From Spirochaetota bacterium (lineage in GTDB: Bacteria > Spirochaetota > UBA12135 > COTS27 > JAFLEE01): a DNA stretch of 35,162 nt. Below the pieces are notes generated by a model. It ran no database searches and was not told where the DNA came from. It saw only the letters and a program-made list of their open reading frames with translations. Shown piece by piece: positions 16,930-24,883 of the stretch. The stretch spans positions 1-35,162 of the forward strand of contig JAFLEE010000059.1 in assembly GCA_017302015.1 (NCBI GenBank), read 5' to 3'. The first letter of the stretch is position 1, and the number at the start of each line of letters is the position of its first letter. Position numbers and translations under genes: made by a program.

Positions 16930-16958
16930 TTGAGTCCGTGGCCCGCAGGGAGTATACT
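16930..16958 (+). promoter_or_regulatory. Promoter of the zinc-ribbon gene
   Basis: TTGAGT (16930-16935) and TATACT (16953-16958) are spaced by exactly 17 bp. The predicted leader of about 50 nt is pyrimidine-rich and has no Shine-Dalgarno sequence before the ATG at 17016. Confidence 0.55.
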
Positions 16959-17015
16959 AGCCCTCCCCACGCCCTTTCCATCCCGCCCGCATTCGATCCC
17001 CGAGGCCGCCTCCCC

Positions 17016-17417
17016 ATGAAAACCTTCCACAAAGCCGGTAAGTTCGGGAAAAAAGACTTCAAGAAAAGCGGGTCTTTCGGGGATCGCCCCGGCCGCTTCA
17101 CCCAGCCGTTCGAGGGCGGGGTCTCCTCCCAGGCCATCGAAACCCGGCCGGGACTATTCAAGACCACGTGCACCCAGTGCGGGCAAGAGGCCATCGTCCC
17201 CTTCAAGCCCACGGGCAAGCGCCCCGTGCTGTGCAAGGCTTGCCTGGGCAAGAAAGATTCCTTCGGATCGCCCGCGGGTTTCGGGTCCGAGCGGCCGGAG
17301 CGCGGCGAACGGCAGACGCCGCGGTTCGAGGGGTCCGCTTCCGCGTCCACGGCCGAATCCCTCGAATCCATCCACCGGAAACTCGACAAGATCATGCGGG
17401 CGCTCAAGATCGATTGA
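17016..17417 (+). CDS. Small CxxC-x17-CxxC zinc-ribbon protein
   Basis: The product is 133 aa. The N-terminal ~45 residues are Lys/Gly/Phe-rich (MKTFHKAGKFGKKDFKK) and look disordered and basic. Residues about 50-76 form a treble-clef or zinc-ribbon pair, CTQCG...VPFKPTGKRPVLCKACL, with two CxxC knuckles 17 residues apart. This is the diagnostic spacing of a widespread family of uncharacterised small proteins. The C-terminus ends in a short amphipathic helix (SLESIHRKLDKIMRALKI) that could mediate oligomerisation. The basic tail plus zinc ribbon would suit nucleic-acid binding, but function is not known. It has its own promoter. Confidence 0.75.
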   Translation: MKTFHKAGKFGKKDFKKSGSFGDRPGRFTQPFEGGVSSQAIETRPGLFKTTCTQCGQEAIVPFKPTGKRPVLCKACLGKKDSFGSPAGFGSERPERGERQTPRFEGSASASTAESLESIHRKLDKIMRALKID

Positions 17418-17451
17418 ACGAGCGGCGGCGACGAGCGCGGCGCCCCTCGGT

Positions 17452-18339
17452 TCAGGCCCGCTGATTGCGGCGCCAGGTCGCCGGGCCGCAGCCGCACCAT
17501 TTGGCGAAGACCTTTGTGAAATGAGCCCGGTCCCCCAGGCCGCAGCGCTCCGCGATGGATTCCAGCGGTTCATCGGTGGCGCGCAGGAGTTCCGCGGCGA
17601 GGGAGACGCGCCGCTCCCGCACCCAACGCGCGGGGGAGGTGCCCAGGTTCCTGAGGAAGCGGCGCGCCATTTCGGCCTCGCTGACTTCGGCGAACCGGGA
17701 AAGGGCGGCGCGGTCCAATGGCTCGTGGAGGTGCTCTTCGGCCCAATCGAGGATTTTTCGGAAGGCGAGATCGCCGCGGGATGACAAGGGGGAACCGGGG
17801 CCCGCCCGGTCGCCTGCCGCGCCGTCGGCAAGGGAGAACATCCGGGCGATCGCCGACCAGACCAGGGCATGGCCGCGGGCTTCCTGCGCCTCGGTGGCGA
17901 GGGACGAGCGGGTGAGTTCCAGGATGAGCCCCAGCATGTCCATCCCCAACGGATCTTTCGGCCCCGCCAATTCGAGGGGAAGGGGGAGGCACGATCGGGC
18001 CCGCTCACGGCCGATGGAGGGGAGGTCGAGGAGCGCGTTGCCGTGGCGCACGGTCGTCGGGCAATGGGCCCGCCAGGGCAGCCATGCGGGGATGACATAG
18101 AGATGCCCGGCGCGCAGCGGAAACACGCGGGCGGCCGCGCGCACCTCGGCCCCGTCGTCGAGATTGAGGTAGAGCCTCCAAAACGGGGAGACCATATCGG
18201 TCTGGCCGCCCTGGCCCCAGGAGGCATCGATGGTGCAACCGCTGAGCGAAAAGAGCCGCAGCGGCAGGCGGTCGCTCACCCGGGCCGTTTCGCCGGCCCC
18301 CTGGATCGGAAAAGACACATCTTGGAACAGTTTTGCCAT
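17452..18339 (-). CDS. AraC family transcriptional regulator
   Basis: The product is 295 aa. An N-terminal sensor domain (FWRLYLNLDDG..., FPLRAGHLYVIPAWLPWRAHC is cupin-like) is followed after ~180 residues by the double helix-turn-helix: LDRAALSRFAEVSEAEMARRFLRNLG, then PLESIAERCGLGDRAHFTKVFAKWCG. The gene diverges from the GH29-F5/8C fucosidase over only 50 bp, so it is the likely regulator of that enzyme and probably of itself. TATTTT lies 11 nt before the ATG on its strand, giving a very short or absent leader. The C-terminus is slightly unusual in carrying two Cys around the second recognition helix. Confidence 0.83.
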   Translation of the reverse strand: MAKLFQDVSFPIQGAGETARVSDRLPLRLFSLSGCTIDASWGQGGQTDMVSPFWRLYLNLDDGAEVRAAARVFPLRAGHLYVIPAWLPWRAHCPTTVRHGNALLDLPSIGRERARSCLPLPLELAGPKDPLGMDMLGLILELTRSSLATEAQEARGHALVWSAIARMFSLADGAAGDRAGPGSPLSSRGDLAFRKILDWAEEHLHEPLDRAALSRFAEVSEAEMARRFLRNLGTSPARWVRERRVSLAAELLRATDEPLESIAERCGLGDRAHFTKVFAKWCGCGPATWRRNQRA

Positions 18340-18389
18340 AGAATCCGCTTAAAATATCATGTAAATTAAATCCGAGGAGCGAAAAAGCC

Positions 18390-19754
18390 ATGACCCATCC
18401 CAATCCCCACGGCGCCATCCCCACCCCGAACCACCTGGTGTGGCATCGGAGAGAGCGCTACGGGTTCGTCCATTTCACCCAGAACACCTTCACCGACAAG
18501 GAATGGGGCTTCGGCGACGAGGATCCCGCGGGGTTCAACCCCACGGCGCTCGATTGCGGCCAATGGGTCGAGGCCGCCAAGGCGGGGGGGCTTACCGCCC
18601 TCATCCTCACCGCCAAGCACCACGACGGATTTTGCCTGTGGCCGACGGCCACCACCCCGCACAATATCTCGCGCTCGCCCTTCCGCGGCGGCAAGGGAGA
18701 CCTGGTGCGCGAACTCGCCGAGGCGTGCCGCGCGGGCGGCATCGATTTCGGCCTCTATTGCTCGCCCTGGGACCGCAACCACGCCGAGTACGGCCGGTCG
18801 GGCTACGTCGAGACCTACCACGCCCAATGGAAGGAACTGCTGACGAATTACGGACCGCTTTGCGAACTGTGGTTCGACGGCGCCAACGGGGGCGACGGCT
18901 ATTATGGCGGCGCCCGGGAGAAGCGCTCCATCGACGCCCAAGTCTATTACCACTTCGAGGAACTCTGGGCCGAGTGCCGGCGACTTCAGCCGGGAGCGCT
19001 CCTGTTCAGCGACGGCGGCCCCGGCCTGCGCTGGTGCGGCAACGAAAGCGGCTTCTCGGGGTTCACCTCGTGGTGCAAGGTCAATCCGGCGGGCGCCTTT
19101 CCGGGGAAGGTCGACGACCATTCGCGCCTGCCCCTGGGAGAGGCCGACGGCACGGTGTGGCGGCCGGTGGAAGTGGACGTGAGCATCCGCCCCGGCTGGT
19201 TCTTCCACCCCCATGAGCGCCCCCGGACGGGCGAGGAACTCTTCAATATCTGGTTGTCGAGCGTGGGCCAGAATGCCGGTATGCTCCTGAATCTGGCTCC
19301 CGATCGCCGCGGCCTCATCCCCAGCGAAGATCTCGTTTCGCTCAATCGCTTCAAGCATCTGGTGGACGCCTTCACGGCCGTCGATCTCGCCCGGGGAAAG
19401 CCGGTCGAGGCCACGAGCACCGCCTTCGGTTCGCCGGCCCATGCGGTGGACGGGAACCCCGAGACCTATTGGGCCGCGGGCGAAACGAGCGCCGTCCTCA
19501 CCATCGATTTCGGGACCGAAGAACGCCTGGCGGGGATCCGCCTGGAGGAGGCCATCCAATTCGGCCAAAGAGTCGAGGCCTTCTCCGTGGAGATGCGCAT
19601 GTGGAATACCTGGACCGAAGTGTTTCGGGGCACGACCATCGGGGCCCAGCGCATCGTGAAGTTTAATCAAGCCCGCGGTCGGCAGGTGCGGGTGAAGATT
19701 TTGGGGGCGCAGGCGCCGGCGGTGCTGCGGGGGGTCAGGGTGTATGGGGGGTGA
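18390..19754 (+). CDS. GH29 alpha-L-fucosidase with C-terminal F5/8C (discoidin) domain
   Basis: The product is 454 aa. Residues about 10-330 form the GH29 barrel: RYGFVHFTQNTFTDKEWG, ALILTAKHHDGFCLWPT, FGLYCSPWDRN, and LCELWFDGANG with predicted nucleophile D163, closing with GMLLNLAPDRRGLIP. Residues about 335-454 resemble an F5/8 type C (CBM32-like) domain (ATSTAFGSPAHAVDGNPETYW... LTIDFG), a common glycan-binding appendage. No signal peptide is seen even though such modules often occur on exported enzymes, so location is uncertain. GAGGAG lies before the ATG. The AraC gene diverges 50 bp upstream. With the other GH29 gene 4.7 kb away this gives two different fucosidases in one locus. Confidence 0.88.
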   Translation: MTHPNPHGAIPTPNHLVWHRRERYGFVHFTQNTFTDKEWGFGDEDPAGFNPTALDCGQWVEAAKAGGLTALILTAKHHDGFCLWPTATTPHNISRSPFRGGKGDLVRELAEACRAGGIDFGLYCSPWDRNHAEYGRSGYVETYHAQWKELLTNYGPLCELWFDGANGGDGYYGGAREKRSIDAQVYYHFEELWAECRRLQPGALLFSDGGPGLRWCGNESGFSGFTSWCKVNPAGAFPGKVDDHSRLPLGEADGTVWRPVEVDVSIRPGWFFHPHERPRTGEELFNIWLSSVGQNAGMLLNLAPDRRGLIPSEDLVSLNRFKHLVDAFTAVDLARGKPVEATSTAFGSPAHAVDGNPETYWAAGETSAVLTIDFGTEERLAGIRLEEAIQFGQRVEAFSVEMRMWNTWTEVFRGTTIGAQRIVKFNQARGRQVRVKILGAQAPAVLRGVRVYGG

Positions 19755-20054
19755 GGGTTAAAAGGGTTTGAAATCTTTAATTCGCACAGAATTAAGAGGA
19801 TTGTCTTAATTCTGTGCGAATTACCCACCCCCACCCGGCCTCGCCCAAACCCACCACCCCCATTCACCACCATCCCCACCCGACAAAAAGCCGTACTCCC
19901 CAAAGCGGCGGTCCCCGAATCCCCATCCCCCTTCCTACCCAAAATCGTCGTTCTCCATAGAAAATGCTTTCATCCCCGCTCCCCCCTTCCTAAATCCCCT
20001 AAAATCCCTTCCCAATCGGCAAGGAGCCCTTTTGGGGCGATGCTACGATGCCCC
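19755..20054. other. Gene-free stretch: perfect hairpin and C-rich tract
   Basis: This 300-bp gap holds a 20-bp perfect inverted repeat (19778-19823). A ~200-base strongly pyrimidine-rich segment follows, with many runs of three to six C on the plus strand (19824-20020). No coding sequence was recognised. A TACGAT hexamer (20044-20049) lies 5 nt before the presumed ATG of the dehydrogenase. Confidence 0.6.
19778..19823. repeat. 20-bp perfect inverted repeat, 6-nt loop
   Basis: The arms 19778-19797 and 19804-19823 are exact reverse complements around a GGATTG loop. The arms are much more AT-rich than the surroundings and contain TTCGCACAGAATTAAG. No T-run follows, so it is not a classical intrinsic terminator, although it lies just after the GH29 stop. 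Confidence 0.85.
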
Positions 20055-21050
20055 ATGAAGCATCCGGCCGCCCTCGTCCTTTCGGAAGATTCCCGCCGCA
20101 TCATCTATACCGAACCCGTCATGCGGCGCCTCGAAGCCCACGTGGAATGGGTCGCTCCTCCCATGACCGCGGAAGCCGCCCGAGCCGGAGCGGGAACGCT
20201 CTCGGGCGCCGAGTTCCTTTTCACCGGCTGGGGCGCGCCGAAATGCGACGCGGCGTTCCTGGCCGCACTTCCGAACTTAAAGGCGGTCTTCTACGGAGCG
20301 GGGTCCATCCGCGGCACGGTCACCGACGCGTTCTGGGAGCGGGGCATCCCGATCATGAGCGCCTGGGGCGCCAACGCGGTGCCCGTGGCCGAGTTCGCCT
20401 TCAGCCAGATCATCTTCGCCCTCAAGCACGGCTGGCATTACACGAACGCCGTCCGCCGGGACGGGCGCCACCTTCCCAAGTTCGCGCCGACGGGGGCCTT
20501 CGGCGCCACGGTGGGCCTCGTCTCCTTCGGCATGATCGCGCGCAAGGTCGCCGAGTGGGTGAAGCAACTCGCCGTGGAGATCGCGGTCTATGATCCCTTC
20601 CTGAAGGCATCCGATGCCAATGATCTCGGGATGCGCCTCGTCGACCTCGACACCCTCTTCCGCGAGAGCGACGTGGTGTCGCTCCATACCCCTTGGCTCC
20701 CCGAGACCGTGGGGATGGTCGGCGCGCGGCACTTCGACCTGATGAAGCCGAACGCCACCTTCATCAATACCGCCCGGGGCGCCGTGGTGGACGAGGTGGG
20801 GATGGTTTCCGTACTCGAGCGCCGTAAAGATCTCATGGCCGTGCTCGATGTGACCTGGCCCGAGCCCCCCATTGCGGATTCGCCCCTGTGGACCCTCCCC
20901 AACGTGGTGCTGACCCCCCATATCGCGGGGAGCGCGGACCGGGAATGCGCGCGCATGGGCCATTATATGGCGGATGAGCTCGAGCGCCTGCTCGCCGGAA
21001 AACCGCTGGCCTGGTCGGTCAGCCGGGAACGCGCGGCGACGATGGCGTAA
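20055..21050 (+). CDS. D-isomer-specific 2-hydroxyacid dehydrogenase
   Basis: The product is 331 aa. The catalytic-domain start is FLFTGWGAPKCDAAFLAALPNLKAVFYGAGS. The NAD-binding domain reads ATVGLVSFGMIARKVAEW, a variant of the GLGxxG loop with Ser at the middle Gly. The catalytic residues of the family are present: Arg in FINTARGAVVDE, Glu in TWPEPP and His in LTPHIAGS. Enzymes of this family reduce 2-oxoacids to D-2-hydroxyacids with NAD(P)H. Relatives in glycan loci may act on sugar-acid intermediates, but the substrate here is unknown. An ATG at 20040 is an alternative start; 20055 was preferred because a TACGAT box overlaps the region just before it. No ribosome-binding site with good spacing exists for either. 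Confidence 0.82.
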   Translation: MKHPAALVLSEDSRRIIYTEPVMRRLEAHVEWVAPPMTAEAARAGAGTLSGAEFLFTGWGAPKCDAAFLAALPNLKAVFYGAGSIRGTVTDAFWERGIPIMSAWGANAVPVAEFAFSQIIFALKHGWHYTNAVRRDGRHLPKFAPTGAFGATVGLVSFGMIARKVAEWVKQLAVEIAVYDPFLKASDANDLGMRLVDLDTLFRESDVVSLHTPWLPETVGMVGARHFDLMKPNATFINTARGAVVDEVGMVSVLERRKDLMAVLDVTWPEPPIADSPLWTLPNVVLTPHIAGSADRECARMGHYMADELERLLAGKPLAWSVSRERAATMA

Positions 21051-21090
21051 GGCCTTTTTCCCGGACCGCCCTTTCGCGGCTCTTTTCGGG

Positions 21091-21109
21091 CCCCATTGGG
21101 GATTTTTTT
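21091..21109 (+). terminator. Terminator after the dehydrogenase gene
   Basis: A short CCCC-ATT-GGGG stem is followed by A and seven T. The stem is weak, but its place between convergent genes supports the call. Confidence 0.45.
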
Positions 21110-21133
21110 AGGCGATGGGCGGCGGACTTGCGA

Positions 21134-21934
21134 TCAGAGGGGGAAGCCTTCCCCCTCGCGTCTCCACATCCCCGGGGTCAGGCGCGTCGCCCTGCGGAAG
21201 GCCTTGATGAAGGTCGGGCTATCGGGGAAGCCCGTGCGCGAAGCGATCTCGTGGATGGGGAGAGACGTGGCGAGCAGGCGCTTCGCCTCGGCCAGGCGCC
21301 GCTCGCGCACCCAGGCATGGGGCGTCGTGCGCCATTGCCTGGCGAAGAGGCGGGTGACGCTGCTTCGGTCCATCCCGACGAGTTGGGCCAGGTCGCCCAC
21401 GCGAAGCGGGGACGCAAGGTGGGTTTTTACGTAGCGGGCCATAGCGGCCAGTCGTTCATCCTCCATGGGGGACGCGGCGTTCATCCGGAGGGAGCCCGCC
21501 CGGTGGAGTTCCCGGAGCGCTCGAAGCACGAAGAGCGTCCGCTCGAGGGGATCGTCCGCCTTCTCCGCCGCCTCGGCGAAGATCGGCCTCAAACGGCCGT
21601 GGGCGAAGTCCGTGATCGGGGAAAGGACCAGGCGCTGGACGAAGCGGGGCGGCTCCCCGAGGGGGCTGAAATGGCAGAGCCACCCGGAAAGGAGGGCTCG
21701 GCCGTGCGGGCGGATGTCGACCCGGTCGCCCGGTTGGAACAGAAAGAGCCGGTCGGCGCGGGCCTCATGGACGACGCCGTTGATCCCAATTTTGCCCCGT
21801 CCCCTCCCCACATACCAAAAATCGTAGTCCTGGAAAACCCGACCCTGGACGGAGAAGTCCGGGGCGCATTTGAATGCGGAGGGTCGTTCGACTTTGTACG
21901 CCGTTTGGGCGAGGAGGGAAGGGATGTCGCTCAT
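21134..21934 (-). CDS. AraC family transcriptional regulator
   Basis: The product is 266 aa. The N-terminal ~150 residues form a cupin-type ligand domain (FQDYDFWYVGRGRGKIGING, RLFLFQPGDRVDI). The C-terminal part has the two AraC helix-turn-helix motifs: LRVGDLAQLVGMDRSSVTRLFARQW, then PIHEIASRTGFPDSPTFIKAFRRATRLTPGMWR. The gene converges on the 2-hydroxyacid dehydrogenase and faces the 450-bp gap before the sulfur operon. Its target could be the dehydrogenase or something further away. It is the third AraC regulator within 6 kb, and the three differ clearly from each other in sequence. Confidence 0.85.
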   Translation of the reverse strand: MSDIPSLLAQTAYKVERPSAFKCAPDFSVQGRVFQDYDFWYVGRGRGKIGINGVVHEARADRLFLFQPGDRVDIRPHGRALLSGWLCHFSPLGEPPRFVQRLVLSPITDFAHGRLRPIFAEAAEKADDPLERTLFVLRALRELHRAGSLRMNAASPMEDERLAAMARYVKTHLASPLRVGDLAQLVGMDRSSVTRLFARQWRTTPHAWVRERRLAEAKRLLATSLPIHEIASRTGFPDSPTFIKAFRRATRLTPGMWRREGEGFPL

Positions 21935-22382
21935 CGCCCAATGATGTCATGGAGGGGCCACGAAACGACAATCCATTTTTCGCGTCGTCATCTCTACAAC
22001 CGGATTTCGCCAAGGGGTGCTTCCCGGACCGTGCAGAGCTAGTTAACGAAAGCATAGATTGGGAATTAACCTGTTAACTTCATAGTTAATCGGTTAATAT
22101 ATGTTAATGTAAGTGGCTGGGGAATATTTTGGGATTCCACCGTGCACCTCTGGGGAATCGGCCACGGGAAATCCGAGCCGGAAAGTCACCCGCTTAAAAT
22201 TCGAGGGTTTTTCCTGGATTTTTTAATGTCATCGCGTGTGGAGAGCATTTCGGTGGGGTCCGACTCAGTTTGGCACGGAATATGAATGTATATCGCAACG
22301 GAAAAAGAAAAAAGAAGCCTCGGTGAAGGAGCGAAGCAGGCTCCCGCTCCGAGGTCTCGAGAGATAAAAAAAGGAGTTCCCC
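21935..22382. promoter_or_regulatory. Long regulatory gap with GTTAA array before the thiol/sulfur operon
   Basis: This 448-bp gap has no gene. It contains six copies of GTTAA/TTAAC between 22042 and 22107 in an AT-rich tract. Near 22270-22276 is TTGGCAC, a sigma54 -24-like or sigma70 -35-like box without a good partner. A stem-loop follows at 22318-22354 (CCTCG/CGAGG and GAGC/GCTC with a bulge), then AAGGAG (22371-22376), 6 nt before the glutaredoxin ATG. The hairpin would lie in the 5' leader and could affect translation or RNA stability. Confidence 0.45.
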
Positions 22383-22634
22383 ATGACCATCAAGATCTAC
22401 AGCACATCCTCCTGCCCCTGGTGCACCGTGGCCAAGAATTATTTCCGGGAGCGCGGGGTGAAGTTCACCGACTACGGCGTCGACCGCGATCCCGCCAAGT
22501 ACGAAGAGATGGTGCGCAAGTCCCACCAGATGGGCGTGCCCGTCATCGACATGGGCGGCAAGGTGCTCGTGGGGTTCAATAAGCCCGAGATCGAGCGCCA
22601 ACTCGCCAAGTCCTCCGCCTCCACGGCGGGTTGA
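22383..22634 (+). CDS. Glutaredoxin
   Basis: The product is 83 aa, the size of a classical small glutaredoxin. It starts TIKIYSTSSCPWCTVAKNYF with a dithiol CPWC active site (C11, C14). It continues to the conserved cis-Pro segment MGVPVIDMGGKVLVGFNKPEIERQL, which binds the thiol substrate. It would reduce disulfides, mixed disulfides or persulfides in the cytoplasm. It is the first gene of a tight row (3 bp to the next gene) that includes a CoA-disulfide-reductase-like flavoprotein and two rhodanese domains. Electrons could therefore come from glutathione, another low-molecular-weight thiol, or the flavoprotein. A good AAGGAG site precedes it. Confidence 0.9.
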   Translation: MTIKIYSTSSCPWCTVAKNYFRERGVKFTDYGVDRDPAKYEEMVRKSHQMGVPVIDMGGKVLVGFNKPEIERQLAKSSASTAG

Positions 22635-22637
22635 CCC

Positions 22638-22808
22638 ATGCCCCTCATCGCGAAAATCCTCATCGGGGTCGTCCTCGGCGCGGCGGCCGGCTACGGCTGG
22701 TACCGCCTCGTCGGTTGCTCCACGGGCACCTGCCCCATCACCTCGCGCTGGTGGACGTCCACCGGATACGGAGCGGCCATGGGGCTCCTCCTGAGCCTCG
22801 CCAAATAG
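22638..22808 (+). CDS. DUF6132-type small membrane protein
   Basis: This is a 56-aa protein easily missed by length filters. It has two hydrophobic helices (residues about 3-25 and 41-54) around a loop with the family-like motif GCSTGTCPITS, including two Cys (C27 and C32). Such proteins are repeatedly seen beside rhodaneses and sulfur-transport proteins, so a role in moving or sensing sulfur species across the membrane is plausible, but no activity has been shown to my knowledge. The start lies 3 bp after the glutaredoxin stop and the end 9 bp before the next gene, so it belongs to the same operon. Confidence 0.75.
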   Translation: MPLIAKILIGVVLGAAAGYGWYRLVGCSTGTCPITSRWWTSTGYGAAMGLLLSLAK

Positions 22809-22817
22809 GAAACCGCC

Positions 22818-24509
22818 ATGGAACCCGGAAAGAAAATCATCATCGTCGGCGGGCTCTCCGCGGGCCCCTCCGCGGCCGCCCGCGCGCGGCGCCTGGACGA
22901 GCGGGCCGAGATCCTCCTCTTCGAATCCAGCGACCATATTTCCTACGCCACCTGCGGGATCCCCTACGCCCTCTCCGGCGTCATCCCTAGCCGCGACAAG
23001 CTCCTCGTGGTGAAGCCGGAACTCCTGGAGAAGCGGTTCCGCATCCAAATGCACCTCGGCGAGGCCGTGGAAGCCATCGATCCCGCCGGGAAAACGGTGC
23101 GCACCGCCAAGGGAAGCTATCCCTACGATGTCCTCGTCTACGCCGCGGGCGCCACCAGCATCGTGCCCCGTATCGAAGGGCTCGAGGGGGCCGTGAACGC
23201 CTCCTCGGTTCGCACGCTGGCGGATTTCGACCGGATGATGGAGAAGGAGAAGGGGCTCGCCTCCGCCTCCCACGTGACGGTGCTCGGCGCCGGCCTCATC
23301 GGGGTCGAGGTGGCCGAGAACCTTCGCCACGCCGGGAAGCGCGTGACGGTCCTGGAAGGCAGCGGCCAGGCGCTCCCGCCCTGGGACGCCGATTTCGGAA
23401 TCCTCGCCCAGAAGGCCCTGGAAGCCGGCGGGGTGGAAGTGAAGACCGGCGTGATGGTGAAGCAGGTCCATCGCGATGGCGAACGCATCCGCGCCGTCGT
23501 GCTTCCCGATGGTTCGCGCCTCGATACCGATTACCTCATCCTCAGCGTGGGCATCCGGCCCCACACCGCGCTCCTCACCCAGCACGGGGCCAAGGCCCTG
23601 GGCAACGGGGCCCTCGTGGTCAACGAGCGCATGGAGACGAGCCTCCCCGGCATCTATGCCGCGGGCGATTGCGCGGCCGTCACGAACCGCCAGACCGGGG
23701 CGGCCGATTGGTTCCCCCTCGGCACCCATTCGAATAAGGCCGGCCGGGTGGCGGGCGAGAACGCCGCGGGCGGGGATGCGCGCTACGGCGGGGCCTACGG
23801 CACCGCCATCGTAAAGATCTTCAAGACCACCCTGGCGCGCACCGGGATCAACGCCAAACGCGCGGCCGCCCTCGGACTCGCCGCGAAGCAGACTTGGATC
23901 TCCGCGGGGGCCACCCCCTCCTATTATCCCGATTCGAAGCCGCTTTCGGTGAGCCTGACCTGGAACCCGGCCGACGGCCGCCTCCTCGGCGCCGAACTCG
24001 CGGGCGAAGCCGGCGCCGACAAGCGAATCGACGTGCTCGCCACCGCCGTCTACGCGGGGCTCACCGTGGAGCAATTGGGGGATCTCGACCTCGCCTACGC
24101 CCCGCCTTTTTCGCCTGCGAAGGACCCCGTCATCGTGGCGGCCTACTCGGCCGTCAACGACCGGCGGGGATTGGTCGCGCCCATCCTCCCCCTGGAACTC
24201 TCCCAGCGCCTGGCATCGGGCTTGGGGAACGCGGTGCTCTTGGATGTGCGCGGGAAGGCAGAGGTCGCCAAATCCGGGGTGATCCAAGGGGCGATCTGCC
24301 TGGAACTGGATGCCCTGCGACAGACTCTCACCCGCCTCGATCCCTCGAAAGAGACCATCGTCTATTGCGCCAAGGGGCTGCGCGGCTACCTCGCCGGGAG
24401 GATCCTGGCCCAAAACGGATTCGCCTCCGTGCGCAATCTGGCGGGCGGCTTCGACCAATGGAAAGCCCTCGGCCTCCCATCGGCGCCCATGGAGCAGGCC
24501 GCGGCCTGA
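22818..24509 (+). CDS. CoA-disulfide reductase-like flavoprotein fused to rhodanese
   Basis: The product is 563 aa. The N-terminal FAD domain starts KIIIVGGLSAGPSAAARAR; the single redox Cys C46 lies in ISYATCGIPY, the signature of CoA-disulfide reductases, NADH oxidases and NADH-dependent persulfide reductases. An NAD-binding motif (VTVLGAGLIGVEVAENL) and the second FAD motif (GIYAAGDCAAV) follow, then a dimerisation domain. Residues about 465-560 are a rhodanese domain with active-site loop CAKGLRG (C517). In CoADR-rhodanese fusions the flavoprotein reduces CoA disulfide or CoA persulfide with NAD(P)H, and the rhodanese moves the sulfane sulfur. The likely role is persulfide or polysulfide reduction. 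It sits between DUF6132 and a stand-alone rhodanese gene in one operon. Confidence 0.88.
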   Translation: MEPGKKIIIVGGLSAGPSAAARARRLDERAEILLFESSDHISYATCGIPYALSGVIPSRDKLLVVKPELLEKRFRIQMHLGEAVEAIDPAGKTVRTAKGSYPYDVLVYAAGATSIVPRIEGLEGAVNASSVRTLADFDRMMEKEKGLASASHVTVLGAGLIGVEVAENLRHAGKRVTVLEGSGQALPPWDADFGILAQKALEAGGVEVKTGVMVKQVHRDGERIRAVVLPDGSRLDTDYLILSVGIRPHTALLTQHGAKALGNGALVVNERMETSLPGIYAAGDCAAVTNRQTGAADWFPLGTHSNKAGRVAGENAAGGDARYGGAYGTAIVKIFKTTLARTGINAKRAAALGLAAKQTWISAGATPSYYPDSKPLSVSLTWNPADGRLLGAELAGEAGADKRIDVLATAVYAGLTVEQLGDLDLAYAPPFSPAKDPVIVAAYSAVNDRRGLVAPILPLELSQRLASGLGNAVLLDVRGKAEVAKSGVIQGAICLELDALRQTLTRLDPSKETIVYCAKGLRGYLAGRILAQNGFASVRNLAGGFDQWKALGLPSAPMEQAAA

Positions 24510-24555
24510 ATCCCTACGAACATCGATCCATCGGAAAGACACCAAGGAGAATCAC

Positions 24556-24861
24556 ATGTTTGGAATGCTCAATAAAATGATGGGCTTCGCCGACAGCAAG
24601 GCCATCAAGGAAGCCCTCGCCAAGGGCGCCGTCGTCGTCGATGTCCGCAGCCCCGGCGAGTTCGCGGGCGGACACTACCAGGGTTCGAAGAATATCCCCG
24701 TGGACCAGATCCAAGGGCGCGCCGACGAGATCATCAAATGGAAGAAGACGGTCATCGTCTGCTGCGCCTCGGGCGGGCGTTCCTCCAGCGCCATGAACAT
24801 CCTCAAATCCAAGGGGCTCAGCGATGTGATGAACGCCGGCCCCTGGACGAACGTCGGTTGA
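24556..24861 (+). CDS. Single-domain rhodanese sulfurtransferase
   Basis: The product is 101 aa, one rhodanese domain. Typical parts are VVVDVRSPGEFAGGHYQGSKNIPVDQ and the active-site loop CCASGGRSS. C70 is the expected persulfide-carrying Cys, and the extra C69 beside it is less usual. The domain would accept sulfane sulfur from thiosulfate, polysulfide or a partner persulfide and pass it on. There is no signal peptide, so it is cytoplasmic. AAGGAG stands before the ATG. It lies 46 bp after the flavoprotein that has its own rhodanese domain, which gives two sulfur carriers in one operon. Confidence 0.9.
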   Translation: MFGMLNKMMGFADSKAIKEALAKGAVVVDVRSPGEFAGGHYQGSKNIPVDQIQGRADEIIKWKKTVIVCCASGGRSSSAMNILKSKGLSDVMNAGPWTNVG

Positions 24862-24883
24862 CGTTTCCCGGTCAGGAGATGCC

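Noticed and set aside
22270-22285. TTGGCAC box considered as a sigma54 promoter
   Set aside because: The -12 part (expected TTGC) reads ATGA at the right distance, and no enhancer-binding protein is encoded nearby.
22194-24545. Very long open frame on the minus strand opposite the CoADR-rhodanese gene
   Set aside because: It mirrors the codon structure of the real flavoprotein gene, has no recognisable domain and gives a composition (many Gly/His/Glu) typical of antisense frames in GC-rich DNA.
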